Below are positions 22,711-33,201 of a DNA stretch of 64,000 bases, piece by piece; position 1 is the first letter of the stretch, and every line of letters begins with the position of its first letter. A program made the translations under genes and the position numbers. The stretch lies in assembly GCA_963833675.1 (NCBI GenBank), contig CAWHYW010000041.1, forward strand, positions 1-64,000. Reading direction: 5' to 3'. Source of the DNA: DASQDN01 sp963833675. GTDB taxonomy: Bacteria > Acidobacteriota > Terriglobia > Bryobacterales > Bryobacteraceae. The notes under the pieces are model-generated. The model worked only from the letters and a program-made list of their open reading frames with translations. It did not search any database and had not been told where the DNA came from.

Positions 22711-25251
22711 TATTCCCTCGTGATGAATTCGTCAAGGTTGAGCAAGGCACTGCTCACAGCGGCCCAGGCCGCCGCTTCTGCTTCATCAAAACCCGCCGCG
22801 GTCGCGCCTGGGAACACTCGCAAGTGCGGGCGCGTTCTCTGTTGATCGAAGTATTGCCCGATTGCTTCCACTTCCGCTTTGCTTGGGTCGCGGCCCAGTG
22901 TCCAATGAAAAGCAGTGTTTAGGCGTGACCGGAAATCAGGCGCTGCGGATGATTTAAGGATTCGCAATGCAAGCGCCTGAGCCCCTTCGAAGAAGACAGG
23001 GTCATTCAGGAGTTCGAGTGACTGCAAAGGGGTTGTCGATCGCTCACGGCGCGTGCAGGTGACGAGCGAGTTCGGAGCATCGAAGAGCATCAGTTGCGGG
23101 TACGGGATCGAGCGCTGGAAGAACGTATACAAACCTCGGCGATATCTGTCCACTCCTTCGCTTTGCTCCCATTTCGCGCGATAGGCAACCTTCACCAGCG
23201 AAGCGGGCATAGGGGGTCGTACGCTCTTCCCTCCGATCGCAGGATTCAGGAGACCACTCGCCCGCAACATCGCGTCTCGGATGAGTTCGGCGGGAAGTCG
23301 AAGCCTGGTTTGGCGCGCCAGTAGGCGATTCTGCGGATCGCGCTGTTCGAGATCGGGGCGGCTATGCGAAGACTGACGGTATGTCGAAGACGTCACGATC
23401 AACTTGATCATGTGCTTCACATCCCAGCCTGAATCGACAAATTCGGCTGCGAGCCAGTCGAGCAGCTCGGGGTGCGATGGGCCGTCGCTACGTTTGCCGA
23501 AATCTTCGGACGTGATGACTAGGCCCTTGCCGAATAGTTCCTGCCAGATTCGGTTTACAGCAACACGCGCAGTGAGGGGATTTTCAGGCGACACCAGCCA
23601 CTGCGCGAGAGCGAGGCGATCGTGTTTCGACTTTGGAGGAAGGGGAGGAAGGACCGCTGGCGTGTCCGGTTGCACCTCGACTCCGGGATTTCGGAAATCG
23701 CCGCGGATGTGCACAAATGTTTTCGGCGCGTTTCGCATCTCCGCAATGGTCGGCGCTTCGCTCAATTGAGGATAGGCGGCATCAAGGGCCTCGAATGCCG
23801 GAAAGCCTTCACCGAACTTCAATGCTTTCAGTTCGGGCTCGTTGGCTAGCGGCCCGGAGCTTTTCAGAAACACGCGCGTCAATCCATGGGCCTGCTTCCA
23901 TGTCCTCTTTTCGGGTGGTGTTTTCAGGATTTCCCAACCGTGATCGAGATACACACGAACATAATCGAGATTCTGGGTCCATTCGAGACGTTCCTCGGGA
24001 TTCTCCATGGCGCGCAGAAGTTCCCGTTCCCACCGGGGTTGCAATTCGGAGATTTTGTATCGCCCAAGCAGCTCTGACAGCTTCTTTTGGTATTCAGGCA
24101 GTTTCCCCAGATACGGACCGACTTCACCCGGAATCGGATCCGGCACATCAACTTCTTCGGCGCTGTTCATGAATGCGAACAACTGGTAATAATCACGCTG
24201 CGTGATCGGATCGTATTTGTGATCGTGACAGCGCGCGCACTCGATGGTCAGCCCCAGCCAGACGGTGCCCACGGTGTTCGTTCGATCCATCACCTGCTCA
24301 TCGCGCAGCTGGTCGACATCGATGCCGCCTTCGCGGCTGGTCAGGGTATTGCGATGGAAGCCGGTCGCGGCACGCTGTTCGATTGTTGCGTTGGGCAGCA
24401 GGTCGCCGGCTATCTGCTCAATCGTGAACTGATTGAACGGCATATTGCGATTGAAAGCATTGATCACCCAGTCGCGATAACGCCACGCATTCAGGCGAAT
24501 GCTGTCCTGCTCGTAACCATCGCTGTCCGCGTAGCGGGCGAGATCCAGCCAGTGCCGGCCCCATTTTTCGCCGTAATGCGGCGAGGCGAGCAAACGATCC
24601 ACCTGCCGCTCCCAAGCCTCTGAAGACCGATCGTTCAGAAACGATTGGACGTCCTCCGGCGCCGGCAGGAGACCTGTCAAATCGAGGGAGACGCGACGGA
24701 TAAGTGTTCGTGCGTCCCGCTGCCGGTGAAGGCGCGATTCCCTCATTCTGCAGCTTTTCGCGAATGAACGCGTCGATTGCGTTTGCCGTTGTTTTTGGAA
24801 CTGATGGCCGACGAACCGGCTGAAACGCCCAGTGCGTCGACCGAGGACGAGATGTGATAGAACTTGCGGCGCCCGCGACCGGCCAGACTGCGCCCGAGTC
24901 GATCCACTCGCGAATGTTCGCAATCTCGTCCGCAGTGAGTCGTGGACCCGACGGAGGCATGACTCGGCCTTCACGGCCACTCGTGATCATTTCAATCAGC
25001 CGGCTTGCGGCGGCATTTCCCGGAATGATCACCGGTCCTGAGTAGCCGCCCTTCAAGGCTTGCTCGCGATCATCGAAACGCAGCCCTCCCATCTGCTGTG
25101 CCGTTCCATGGCACATGATGCAGCGTTTCTGTAGCACAGGACGGATATCCCGATCGAAATCCGGATTGGCTTTCAGAATCGCTGAACCAAAGCAGAGAAC
25201 CAGGAGCCATAGTTCATAGAGCGCAGGATACAGGGCGGAAGTACCGCCCAT
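22710..25251 (-). CDS. PSD1 protein with planctomycete cytochrome c domain (frameshifted)
   Basis: This is a complete PSD1-type protein of about 847 residues. A hydrophobic N terminus is followed by a planctomycete cytochrome c domain with a C-x-x-C-H haem site (RCIMCHG). DUF1549 follows (RRVSLDLTGLLPAPEDV, GEKWGRHWLDLARYADSDG, ECARCHDHKYDPI). DUF1553 comes last (VNRIWQELFGKGLV, HPELLDWLAAEF, TSSTYRQSS, RDPQNRLLARQ). A single extra G near 24715 splits it; removing it gives PSPAADARTLIRRVS. It has a second C-x-x-C-H (CARCH), so it could bind two haems. Unlike the copy at 2-1747, it lacks a LamG insert. It lies 6 bases after the TonB receptor and overlaps the DUF1501 gene in TAGTG. An electron-transfer role is inferred from the haem sites only. 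Confidence 0.88.
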
Positions 25252-25257
25252 CGACCT

Positions 25258-28200
25258 CTAGAACTTATATGTTAATGAGAATTGAACCTGGCGCGGCGGT
25301 CGCGTACTGCTGATTCGACCCGCGTTCACATTAGAGATCAAGGTCGTGGCTGTCGCGGGTCCCCACTGTGTATGGTTGAACGCGTTGAACAGATCCGCAC
25401 GGAACCTTAACTGTCCGCGTTCGATGGGAGGCACCGGGAAGGCTTTTGCGAACCCGAGATTCCAGTTATTAATACCAGGATCGGTATACACACCCATGTT
25501 GGAGTTTCCGAATGTGCCGAACGCCGGCTGGGTAAAGCAGTTGGGATTGAACCACTGATTTCGGTCACGGCCACCCGGAACTTCGCGAGCATCACAGATT
25601 CGATTCGGCATTGCTCCGTAATTCGTCTGCGATGTATCAACCGTGGTAACCCAATTCGGAGCACCGCTGGTGAAGTCAGTAGAGCCGCTGAAAATCCAGT
25701 CTCCGAGAACGGCTCGTCCGACGCCTGTGTTCATGAAGCGCTTCCCTTTGCCTGCGGGGATTTCGTATGTGAAGGCATTCACGAATCGGAAACGCGGTGT
25801 CAGACGAGCATCGCCCTGCCAGATGTACGGGTAGTCACCGTGAACGTTTCCCTGATCGCTGGTTCCAAGATACGAACTCACGATGTTCTTGGCATACGTG
25901 AAGCTCGATTGGACGGTCAGTCCATGCCAGTAGTTGTTGTGAAGCGAAACTGCGACTCCGTTATATCGACCATACCCGATCGGCGCCCAGGTTCCGATGA
26001 CTCCCCACTGAGGGAAATGGCGGCGCTGGTTGATACTCAAGCCGGCATAGGGACCGACTGGAAGCGCCGGCGGGTTTACATCGATGAACTGGGGTAGATG
26101 AATGGCGTGTGTGCCCTGATAGGAAATCTCAGCCGCCCAGTCAGAGCCCAAGCGCTGCTGAATACTCGCGGACCATTCTTGCACTGACGAAATCGGGATG
26201 TACGACCGTACGAAGCGGAAAGTGCTCAGCGGGTTGCTGTTCGGTTGTGGAATGGCTGTCGCGCCAGGGAAGGGGAAGTTGCCCTGTACCTGAAGGCTCG
26301 GCACCTGATCGCTGGCCGCAGTCACTGGTTCGTAGCGAAGCTTGAATGGACCGACGGCGCTGCTGATATCTGAAAACTGATTCGTGTTGGTGTTGCCGTC
26401 ATAGTAGATGCCGTAGGCGGCGCGGAAGACAGTGCCTGGCGTGACGGTGTACGCAAGGCCAAATCGTGGCGCGAAGTTCTTGTTGCCTTGCGTATAGCCG
26501 GTTTCGGGCACATTTGGATTCAGCGGCGCCGATCTTGCCGTAATCTTTGCTTGGATCGAGGTAGTCCAGCGGATTCTGCAGAACGTACTGTATTTCGCCC
26601 TTTGTCTCGTCGAACGTGGCAACGGTGTGGCGAGGCACGAACCACGGGGCCCAGTATTCGTATCGCAGACCGTAGTTGAGCGTCAGACGCTGGCTCACGC
26701 GCCAGGAATCCTGCGCGTAAGCGCCGTAGTAGCGCTTATGTCCGCGATATGCCGCTGCGTTCAGTTGGAACAAGCCATTTAATGCTGTGCCAAGCAAATA
26801 AGACGCGAAGGCATTGCCGCCCTTCTCTGCCGCGCTCAGGCCTGCACATCCGGAAGCGCCATCGGGGCACATCGCGGTTGCTGCCTGCGTAAAGGTAAAA
26901 GAGCCTTTATCGTTCGATTGGTTGTTGTAGTAGAACCGCCTTTCGATCGCCTGAAAGCCGAACTTGAAGCTATGGCGGCCTCGAACGTGTGTGAGGTCGT
27001 CAGCGAAGTGGTAGATATTGTCGGTTCCCTCCAGATAAAACGATAGGGATGAGTTCATGCTGTAGCCGTTGCCGAAACCGGGTCCGCCGCCCAGGCCGGA
27101 CGTGTTCAGAAGCCCGATCGCAGCCGCTGCGTCCGGCACACTTGTATCTTTTGCGTACAGCCAGTAGGGCCTCGCATAGCCGAACATGACATCGTTTACC
27201 GTAGCGGCGGAGAATACCTTAGTCCAGTGAACCACTGCATTCTGGTCGCGCGAATTCTGCACCAGTCCCGCAAGACTTTCCGGCGACTGAGTGGTGGAAG
27301 GATTCACCGTTCTCCCATAGCGGCCATAGATACGGCTGTTCGTCGACTGGGCATAGTCAACACGTATCAGTCCCTGATCGCTGTCGACGATGGCGCGCGA
27401 CGTCCCCACATAGCGCGGGATGCCGTCGATCGACCGTGTTTGGGTGCAGCACATAATCCTGCAGGAACTTCGCTGTCACAGGATCTACACAGGTCGGACG
27501 GGGCGCGCATAAGGTCGTGGGACCCAGCGGAATCTTGTTCCCGGGAAATGGCTGACGGATACCGGTCCGCGAATCGTACTGGTAGGGGTTATAGATGATC
27601 GGAGTCGGGAGGAACACACCCGTTCCGGCGCCTGGGGGATGAAAGTTGGAAAAATCTCCGCTTCGAATGTCTTCGGGAGGAGGCGACAAAGTCGTGACGG
27701 ATGACTGCCTAACGCGTAACCCCTCATAAGCGGCAAAGAAGAATAGCTTGTCTTTGAGAATGGCGCCTCCGCCTGCAGCGCCATACTGGTTTTGCCGATA
27801 CGGCGGCTTTGGTCGGCCGCTCAAGTTCGAAAAGAAGTAGTTGGCATCCAGTTTGTCGTTGCGGAAGTACTCGTAAGCCTCTCCGTGCCACTGATTGCTT
27901 CCGCTTCGCGTGATGACGTTCACTGCCGCGACGCCATTCCCTACTTCCGCATTCGTACTCGATACATGAATTCTCACTTCCTCAATGGCGGACGGAGGTT
28001 GCTGAATCGTAGACTGGCGGTAAACAGAGCTCTGAATGTTCACGCCATCAATGGACACATTCGTCGCCGAATCGCGATTGCCCGCGGAGAAGATACCGGT
28101 AGGCCGGAACAACTGGCTGGAAGTATTGTTTCCGAGAACTGCGTTCGAAGCAAAGCCGGCGAACGAGAGCTGACTTCCGTTGTTTTGCAAGGAAACGTGA

Positions 28201-28679
28201 GGCAGCATGACCGCAAGATCGAAGAAGTTGCGACCATTGAGAGGGATGTCATTTACCAGACGGCTTTGCAGGACGCCTCCGATCTCTGCATTGGATGTCG
28301 ACAACAACTCGGCGCCTGCGGCCGAGACGGTGACCGAGTCGGAAGTCTGCCCAACTTCCAGAGTGACATCGACCTGCGCGCTTTCTGAGACCTGGGCGAC
28401 GCGGCCAGTCACCTCGGCTTTTTTGAATCCGGCGTGGGTGATCGTTACATCGTACGTGCCCGGAATAATGGAAGGAAATGCGTAAAATCCGGATTCGTTC
28501 GTGATGATTGTTCGAGATTCATTCGTGGCGGTGTTCCGAATGATCACTGTGGCGCCAGGAACAGCCGCGCCGCTTGCATCGGTGACCAACCCGCGAATAC
28601 TCGTGGACGTTTCAACCTGGGCCAGCAACATCCCGCAAAGGCTCAGGGAAGTTAGTACCTCGAAAAGACGTCTTCGCAT
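25258..28679 (-). CDS. Oar-like TonB-dependent receptor (frameshifted)
   Basis: This is an outer-membrane receptor of about 1140 residues. The signal peptide (MRRRLFEVLTSLSLCGMLLAQ) leads to a carboxypeptidase-regulatory-like domain (IRGLVTDASGAAVPGATV). A plug-like segment (LVNDIPLNGRNFFDLAVMLP) and a long barrel ending VQFSLTYKF follow. Two one-base breaks are seen, near 27435 (YVLHPNT joins SIDGIPRYV) and near 26530 (YGKIGA joins PLNPNVPETGYTQG). The ATG at 28679 has a good ribosome binding site (AGGAGAG) and a possible promoter upstream. It is followed after 6 bases by the PSD1 gene, so receptor, PSD1, DUF1501, deacetylase and hydrolase form one transcription unit. No SusD-like lipoprotein is present. 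Confidence 0.88.
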
Positions 28680-28709
28680 TGAAGTGACTCTCTCCTGGTG
28701 TTACAGGAC

Positions 28710-28737
28710 GATAGAACGAATCGAACTGAAGCGTCAA
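28710..28737 (-). promoter_or_regulatory. possible sigma-70-type promoter before TonB receptor 2
   Basis: On the minus strand TTGACG (28737-28732) and TCTATC (28715-28710) are spaced by 16 bases, about 30 bases before the ATG at 28679. The -35 is good and the -10 weak. Confidence 0.35.
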
Positions 28738-28759
28738 GCGTAAAGTTTTCTCGAAATCG

Positions 28760-28774
28760 ATCTAAGTTTTAGAT
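28760..28774. repeat. inverted repeat ATCTAA-GTT-TTAGAT
   Basis: A perfect 6-base inverted repeat with a 3-base loop lies between the hydrolase stop (28791) and the possible promoter of the TonB gene. It could be an operator or part of a weak hairpin; no T run follows, so it is not a clear terminator. Confidence 0.4.
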
Positions 28775-28790
28775 AGATGCTGCGGCGCCT

Positions 28791-30946
28791 TCAGCGCCCC
28801 AGATGTTTGCGCAGGAACTCGAGTGTCCCCTGCATGTGCATCATGTGTGGGCCATTGAAGTATTCGAATTCAGTCCTGTCACCGATGCCCATTTCGTCGT
28901 AGAAGCGCTTTACGGGCGCATACTCAAGAGCGACCCACTCGTCGATGCCCACTCCGTCGCGGTGTCCTCGCTCCACCATGAATGGCCTCGGCGCCATCAG
29001 CTTTGCCATCTCGGAATGGTTTGCAACACTGCCGAGATCAAACTCATCCATCTCCCACTCACCCGTAAACATGTAGCTGAACGGGTGTTCCGTAGTGGTC
29101 ACCTTCGAGATCCACTCGTTGTAATCGCCGGAGCAGATGCTGAGAGCATAGCGCTCAAGCAGCGGCGGCACGCGCACGGCTGTTTTGCCGCCGTATGACA
29201 AGCCGTAGAAACCGATTTTTGAAGAATCTACATACGACAGCGATGAGAGCCAGTCGAGCATGCGATCATGCTGAGCGAGGATGAACGAGAACAAGGAGAG
29301 CCCGAGAGGATTCGCAAGCCGATTGATGGGGCGGAAGTCGCCGATATATGGGTTCTGCGGCATGTACACGACATAACCGCGCTCTGCCAGATCGGGAGCC
29401 GACGTTCTGATAGTAATGAAAGTTGCCCGTGAACGATCCATCGGGTTTGCGGTCGATCTCCGGACACGCGAACATGTCGGTGGGCCGTCCTTCGAGGCCA
29501 TGTTGCGCAACCACAACAGGGCGTCGTTCGTTCGGACTGATTCCCTTTGGGACGAGCAGTACGCCGTATCCGAATACGTCGGGCGCCACATCGTATACAA
29601 CTTCATATCCATCCCATCGCGGATCTGTCCATGATTTGCGAGTGCGCACGTTGAGCGGGACGGATGACTTTGGAAGCCGTCCGATGGGGCCGTCCCACAG
29701 TTTCGATCGAAACTCCGGCGCTATCGCATTCCACTGCTCCGGTGTCAGATGTTCCGTTTTGGCCCAGAGCGCCTGACGCACAAACCACGATTTCCGAACC
29801 ACTGCCTGGGAAAACGCAGCCAGCTCATCGAACTGCCGGTGTTGGCGTTGATCGCTCTCGCGAACGGGGATCTGGATTTTTGCGGCGTCTCGCTGTGGAA
29901 CGGAAAGTGCCTGCATAAACGCAGGCAGCGCATCCGTCTCGAGCCGCACAGCCGCGGAGGGTCGCAGCCGTTGCAGTCTCTGAAACTCGGATTCGATTTC
30001 CCCAGCCGAATACGGGATGAGTTTCATCGGCGCCGCGCCGCGACGTTTCGGATCGTTCGTTGATGGACCGTCCCAAACAGGACCCGGATTACGGTCCACA
30101 ATGATGGTCTTCACCTTCGCCATCGCGAGCAGCTCCGCATCGCCGAAATCGGACAGCAGGCCGAAGATGTTGCGGTAGAGCGGCTGCGACGCCAGCTTCT
30201 CCCGCGGACCGAAATACCCGGAAATGCCGACCGCCTGAAGTCGGCTGTCGAGCGCTGCGGCAAACGTCGCGATAGCTCCGCCCTCGCCATAGCCCCAGAT
30301 TCCGATAGGCTTTGCCGACTGGCGGGCGAAATAGTCAATCGCCGCCAGCGCTTTCTCAGTTTCGTATCCCCATAGGGTCCGTCCGACCTCGAACGACATG
30401 CGATACAGAAACTCACGATGCGGCTGGTTCGTCATTCGGATGGCCGGATTGCCCGACCATGTGTCCTGGCGATTGATGAGCACAGGCGAAAGGACTTCAC
30501 AGCCCGCGGCCGCAAGCTTTTGACTGACGTCGAACTCTTCGGGTAACTGATCGGCATCCGGGATGGCGACAACACGGGCTTTCGGCTCGCCTGACGGTGC
30601 AAACAGCAACCCTTCCGCAGTCATGCCCGCGGTTACCGGCCAGCGGACGGCATAGACTTTATACGCGCCGGCATCGGCAAGCAGAGCAGTCTGCCTGGCT
30701 GTCGCAATCAGCTCCGGCGCATCGAAAGACGTTCGCACATCGGTCGCGCCCAGGATATATCGCAGGCGTTCGACGGACGGCTTGCGAGTAGATACCGAAG
30801 CAGCGGTTGCTCGCTCCAGATGTCGGATGATTCCATCGACCATCTGCTCCGCTATATCGCCACTCATTTCGAGGCGCGCCGTGCCTGGCAGTTGCTGTGC
30901 AAGCGAGCCCAGACACGCCAAAAGCAGTAGCTAGTGCACATCGCAT
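28791..30946 (-). CDS. tandem alpha/beta-hydrolase, second copy (frameshifted)
   Basis: This is a paralogue of the protein at 18172-20316, about 718 residues. The first alpha/beta-hydrolase domain has IPDADQ and an elbow IWGYGEGGA in which Gly stands where Ser is expected. The second has AQHGLEGRPTD, the nucleophile in YGLSYGGKTA, the acid candidate in RGHRDGVG and His in FNGPHMMHM. One extra C near 29410 breaks it; removing it gives QNVGSDLAERGYVVY. As read it starts at TTG 30921 with a clipped signal peptide (LACLGSLAQ). ATG 30946 (MRCALA) is one base out of frame and probably the true start. It lies upstream of the TonB receptor on the same strand, separated by 111 bases, and diverges from the Gfo/Idh/MocA gene. 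Confidence 0.8.
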
Positions 30947-31047
30947 GAGGGCCGAGTATAACAGAGCGAATCGATCTCAAAATTCGATCCGTGCTGCTAA
31001 TTCCTGGATTTTTATTCATGCTCAGACTTCAAGTAAACTTGGGAGCC

Positions 31048-32223
31048 ATGAATCGTAGGACGTTTCTGATGACGGCCGCAACACAAGCTCGTGTGATCGG
31101 CGCCAATGATCGTGTTCGCGTCGGAATCATCGGTCCCGGCGGACGCGGACGTTACCTTATGGGAGAGTTTAAAGAATTCGGGGCGGAACTCGGAGCCGTC
31201 TGCGACGTTTACACGCCGAATCTCGAAGCAGGCCTGAAGATCGCCAGTCCCGGAGCCGAGAGCCACAAGGATTACCGCAAGCTTCTGGACAATAAATCGC
31301 TCGATGCGGTGATCGTTTCGACGCCAGATCACTGGCACGCAAAGATGGTCATCGACGCAGTGCACGCGGGCAAGGACGTGTATGTGGAAAAGCCGATGGC
31401 CCACAAGATTGACGAGGGCTTTGCCGTCATCGATGCAGTTCGCAAAACCAACCGTGTCGTCCAGGTCGGGACCCAACGCCGAAGCGCCGAGTTGTTCCTG
31501 CAAGGCAAGAGCATCATGGATTCCGGTCAGCTCGGAGAGGTGCACCTCGTTAATTCGCAGTGGCTGAATCATACAGCGAATCTGCGCCAATCCAAGCTGC
31601 AGGGCGATCTTGACTGGAATATGTGGCAGGGCAGCGCGCCGAAACACGAACTCGATCCGCAGCGTTACTTCAACTGGTATTACTACTACGACTACTCGGG
31701 CGGGCTCATCGTCGGCCAGGCGGCGCACATCCTCGACTGCATTCAGTGGTACATGAACTCGAACGGTCCGTTGACGGTGACATGTTCCGGCCTAAAACCT
31801 GACCTTCCGGGAGTCGACATTACAAATACGGCAACGATTCTGGTCGAGTTCCCAGAGAACTACCAAGCCACATTTTCGCTAGGATACAAGGCCATGACGT
31901 ACAGCAGCACCAACGATCAGCTTCAGCAGTTCCATGGAACAAAGGCTCGGTTCGACGTTGGTCGTGAGTCGTATACTCTGTGGCCGCAATCTACGGCCGT
32001 CGACATGAAGCCTGGCGTTAGCCGGAGAGAGCCGGGCAGCTTCGGCCGCGCAGCGCCCGCGCATGTCCGCAACTTCCTTGAATGCATTCGTTCGCGGAAA
32101 GATCCGAATGCGCCGGTTGAAGCGGGACAGGCGACAAACATCGTCCTGTGTATGGCCATGCAGTCTTTGCGCGAGGGACGCCGGCTGAAGTGGAACGCCG
32201 CTGCGCGCAAGGTGGAGGCATAA
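31048..32223 (+). CDS. Gfo/Idh/MocA family oxidoreductase, Tat-exported
   Basis: This 391-residue protein belongs to the Gfo/Idh/MocA dehydrogenases. The ATG at 31048 gives MNRRTFLM, a typical Tat start, so it is preferred over the longer frame from 30991. The NAD-binding motif is GIIGPGGRGRY, followed by the family EKP site in YVEKPMAHKI and a C-terminal GGLIVGQAAHILDCIQWYM region. Exported members include GH109-type retaining glycosidases that use bound NAD, as well as uncharacterised dehydrogenases; sequence alone does not decide. The frame is intact. It is divergent from the tandem hydrolase and ends one base before the convergent LysR gene. Confidence 0.88.
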   Translation: MNRRTFLMTAATQARVIGANDRVRVGIIGPGGRGRYLMGEFKEFGAELGAVCDVYTPNLEAGLKIASPGAESHKDYRKLLDNKSLDAVIVSTPDHWHAKMVIDAVHAGKDVYVEKPMAHKIDEGFAVIDAVRKTNRVVQVGTQRRSAELFLQGKSIMDSGQLGEVHLVNSQWLNHTANLRQSKLQGDLDWNMWQGSAPKHELDPQRYFNWYYYYDYSGGLIVGQAAHILDCIQWYMNSNGPLTVTCSGLKPDLPGVDITNTATILVEFPENYQATFSLGYKAMTYSSTNDQLQQFHGTKARFDVGRESYTLWPQSTAVDMKPGVSRREPGSFGRAAPAHVRNFLECIRSRKDPNAPVEAGQATNIVLCMAMQSLREGRRLKWNAAARKVEA

Positions 32224-32224
32224 A

Positions 32225-33112
32225 CTATCGGACCGTCGTCTTAAACAAACTGATCAATTCAAGTAATAACCGAGGTTGGTAGTTCGACTTGTGAGTTACC
32301 AGCCCGATGTCGCGCGTCAGCGGCTCATCCGCGAGCCGGAGATACTTCAGTTCACCGCGTTTCGCTTCATCGGCAACCGCCGCGAGGGGCAGAATGCTGA
32401 CCCCCAGATTGATGCGAACAAGCGGCCGAATGCTGGCGATGTTCTCCGATTCCATTGCCACTTCGGGTTGAATACCGATCCGGCGGAAGTAATCGTCGAT
32501 CAGTGTCCGCGTGGTCGTGCCCGGATTGAACAGAATCATTCGAAGGCTCGCGAGTTCTGCCGAGCGTATCGTGCGGCGGTGCGCCAGGTTTCGATTTCGC
32601 GGGCTGGCTACCAGCACCATTTCCTCCCGGGCGAACGGCACGACATCCAGGTCAGGAGAATTGACGGGCAGTGTAACGACGCCTACGTCCAGAGCTCCAT
32701 CACGAACCTTCGGCAGGATAACATCGGCAGGCGCGGTCTGTACCTGAATGTCCACCTTCGGGAAGCGCTTTTGAAATTTTTCAATAACTGGCGGCAACAG
32801 GTATATGCATGCCGTCATTCCGCTGCCGATTCGCAAGATGCCCCGGTTCAGCTCGCGAAGATCGGCGATCTCCAGCGATGCGTTTCTGAGCTCCTGGAAA
32901 ATGCGATCGGCGTACCGCAGCATAACCGTTCCGGCGGGCGTGAGAAAGACCTTCTTGTTGACGCGTCTGAAAAGCTTCTCTCCTAACTCGTCCTCGAGCA
33001 GTTTGATCTTGCGGCTGATTGCCGACTGAGCGACATTCAACTGCCGTCCGGCCAGGGTGAAACTCGAGTTCTCGGCAACAGCGCGCACCATCTCAAGCTG
33101 TCTCAGATCCAT
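32225..33112 (-). CDS. LysR family transcriptional regulator
   Basis: This 295-residue DNA-binding regulator has the LysR layout. The N-terminal winged helix-turn-helix carries LRQLEMVRAVAENSSFT and LNVAQSAISRKIKLLEDELG. A substrate-binding domain follows (LRIGSGMTACIYLLPPVIEKF, LDVGVVTLPV, VRINLGVSILPLAAV). LysR proteins usually control the divergent neighbour and bind a small effector. Here the divergent gene is the enolase that opens the sugar-acid operon at 33202, so a sugar acid or its 2-keto-3-deoxy product is the likely inducer (inference). The frame is intact, although the genes to its right carry many breaks. Confidence 0.92.
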   Translation of the reverse strand: MDLRQLEMVRAVAENSSFTLAGRQLNVAQSAISRKIKLLEDELGEKLFRRVNKKVFLTPAGTVMLRYADRIFQELRNASLEIADLRELNRGILRIGSGMTACIYLLPPVIEKFQKRFPKVDIQVQTAPADVILPKVRDGALDVGVVTLPVNSPDLDVVPFAREEMVLVASPRNRNLAHRRTIRSAELASLRMILFNPGTTTRTLIDDYFRRIGIQPEVAMESENIASIRPLVRINLGVSILPLAAVADEAKRGELKYLRLADEPLTRDIGLVTHKSNYQPRLLLELISLFKTTVR

Positions 33113-33123
33113 AGTAGGTTCAT

Positions 33124-33140
33124 ATCATAAATAGATTGAT
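33124..33140. promoter_or_regulatory. possible LysR operator (ATCA-N9-TGAT)
   Basis: A short dyad lies in the 89-base gap between the divergent LysR and enolase genes, just upstream of the LysR start. LysR proteins commonly bind such imperfect dyads with a T-N11-A core. The match is short, so this is tentative. Confidence 0.3.
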
Positions 33141-33201
33141 TCCGACATTTCTGTGAATTTGACGCACGCATCTGCCGCTGTTACGCTTAGGGTCCGAATC
33201 C

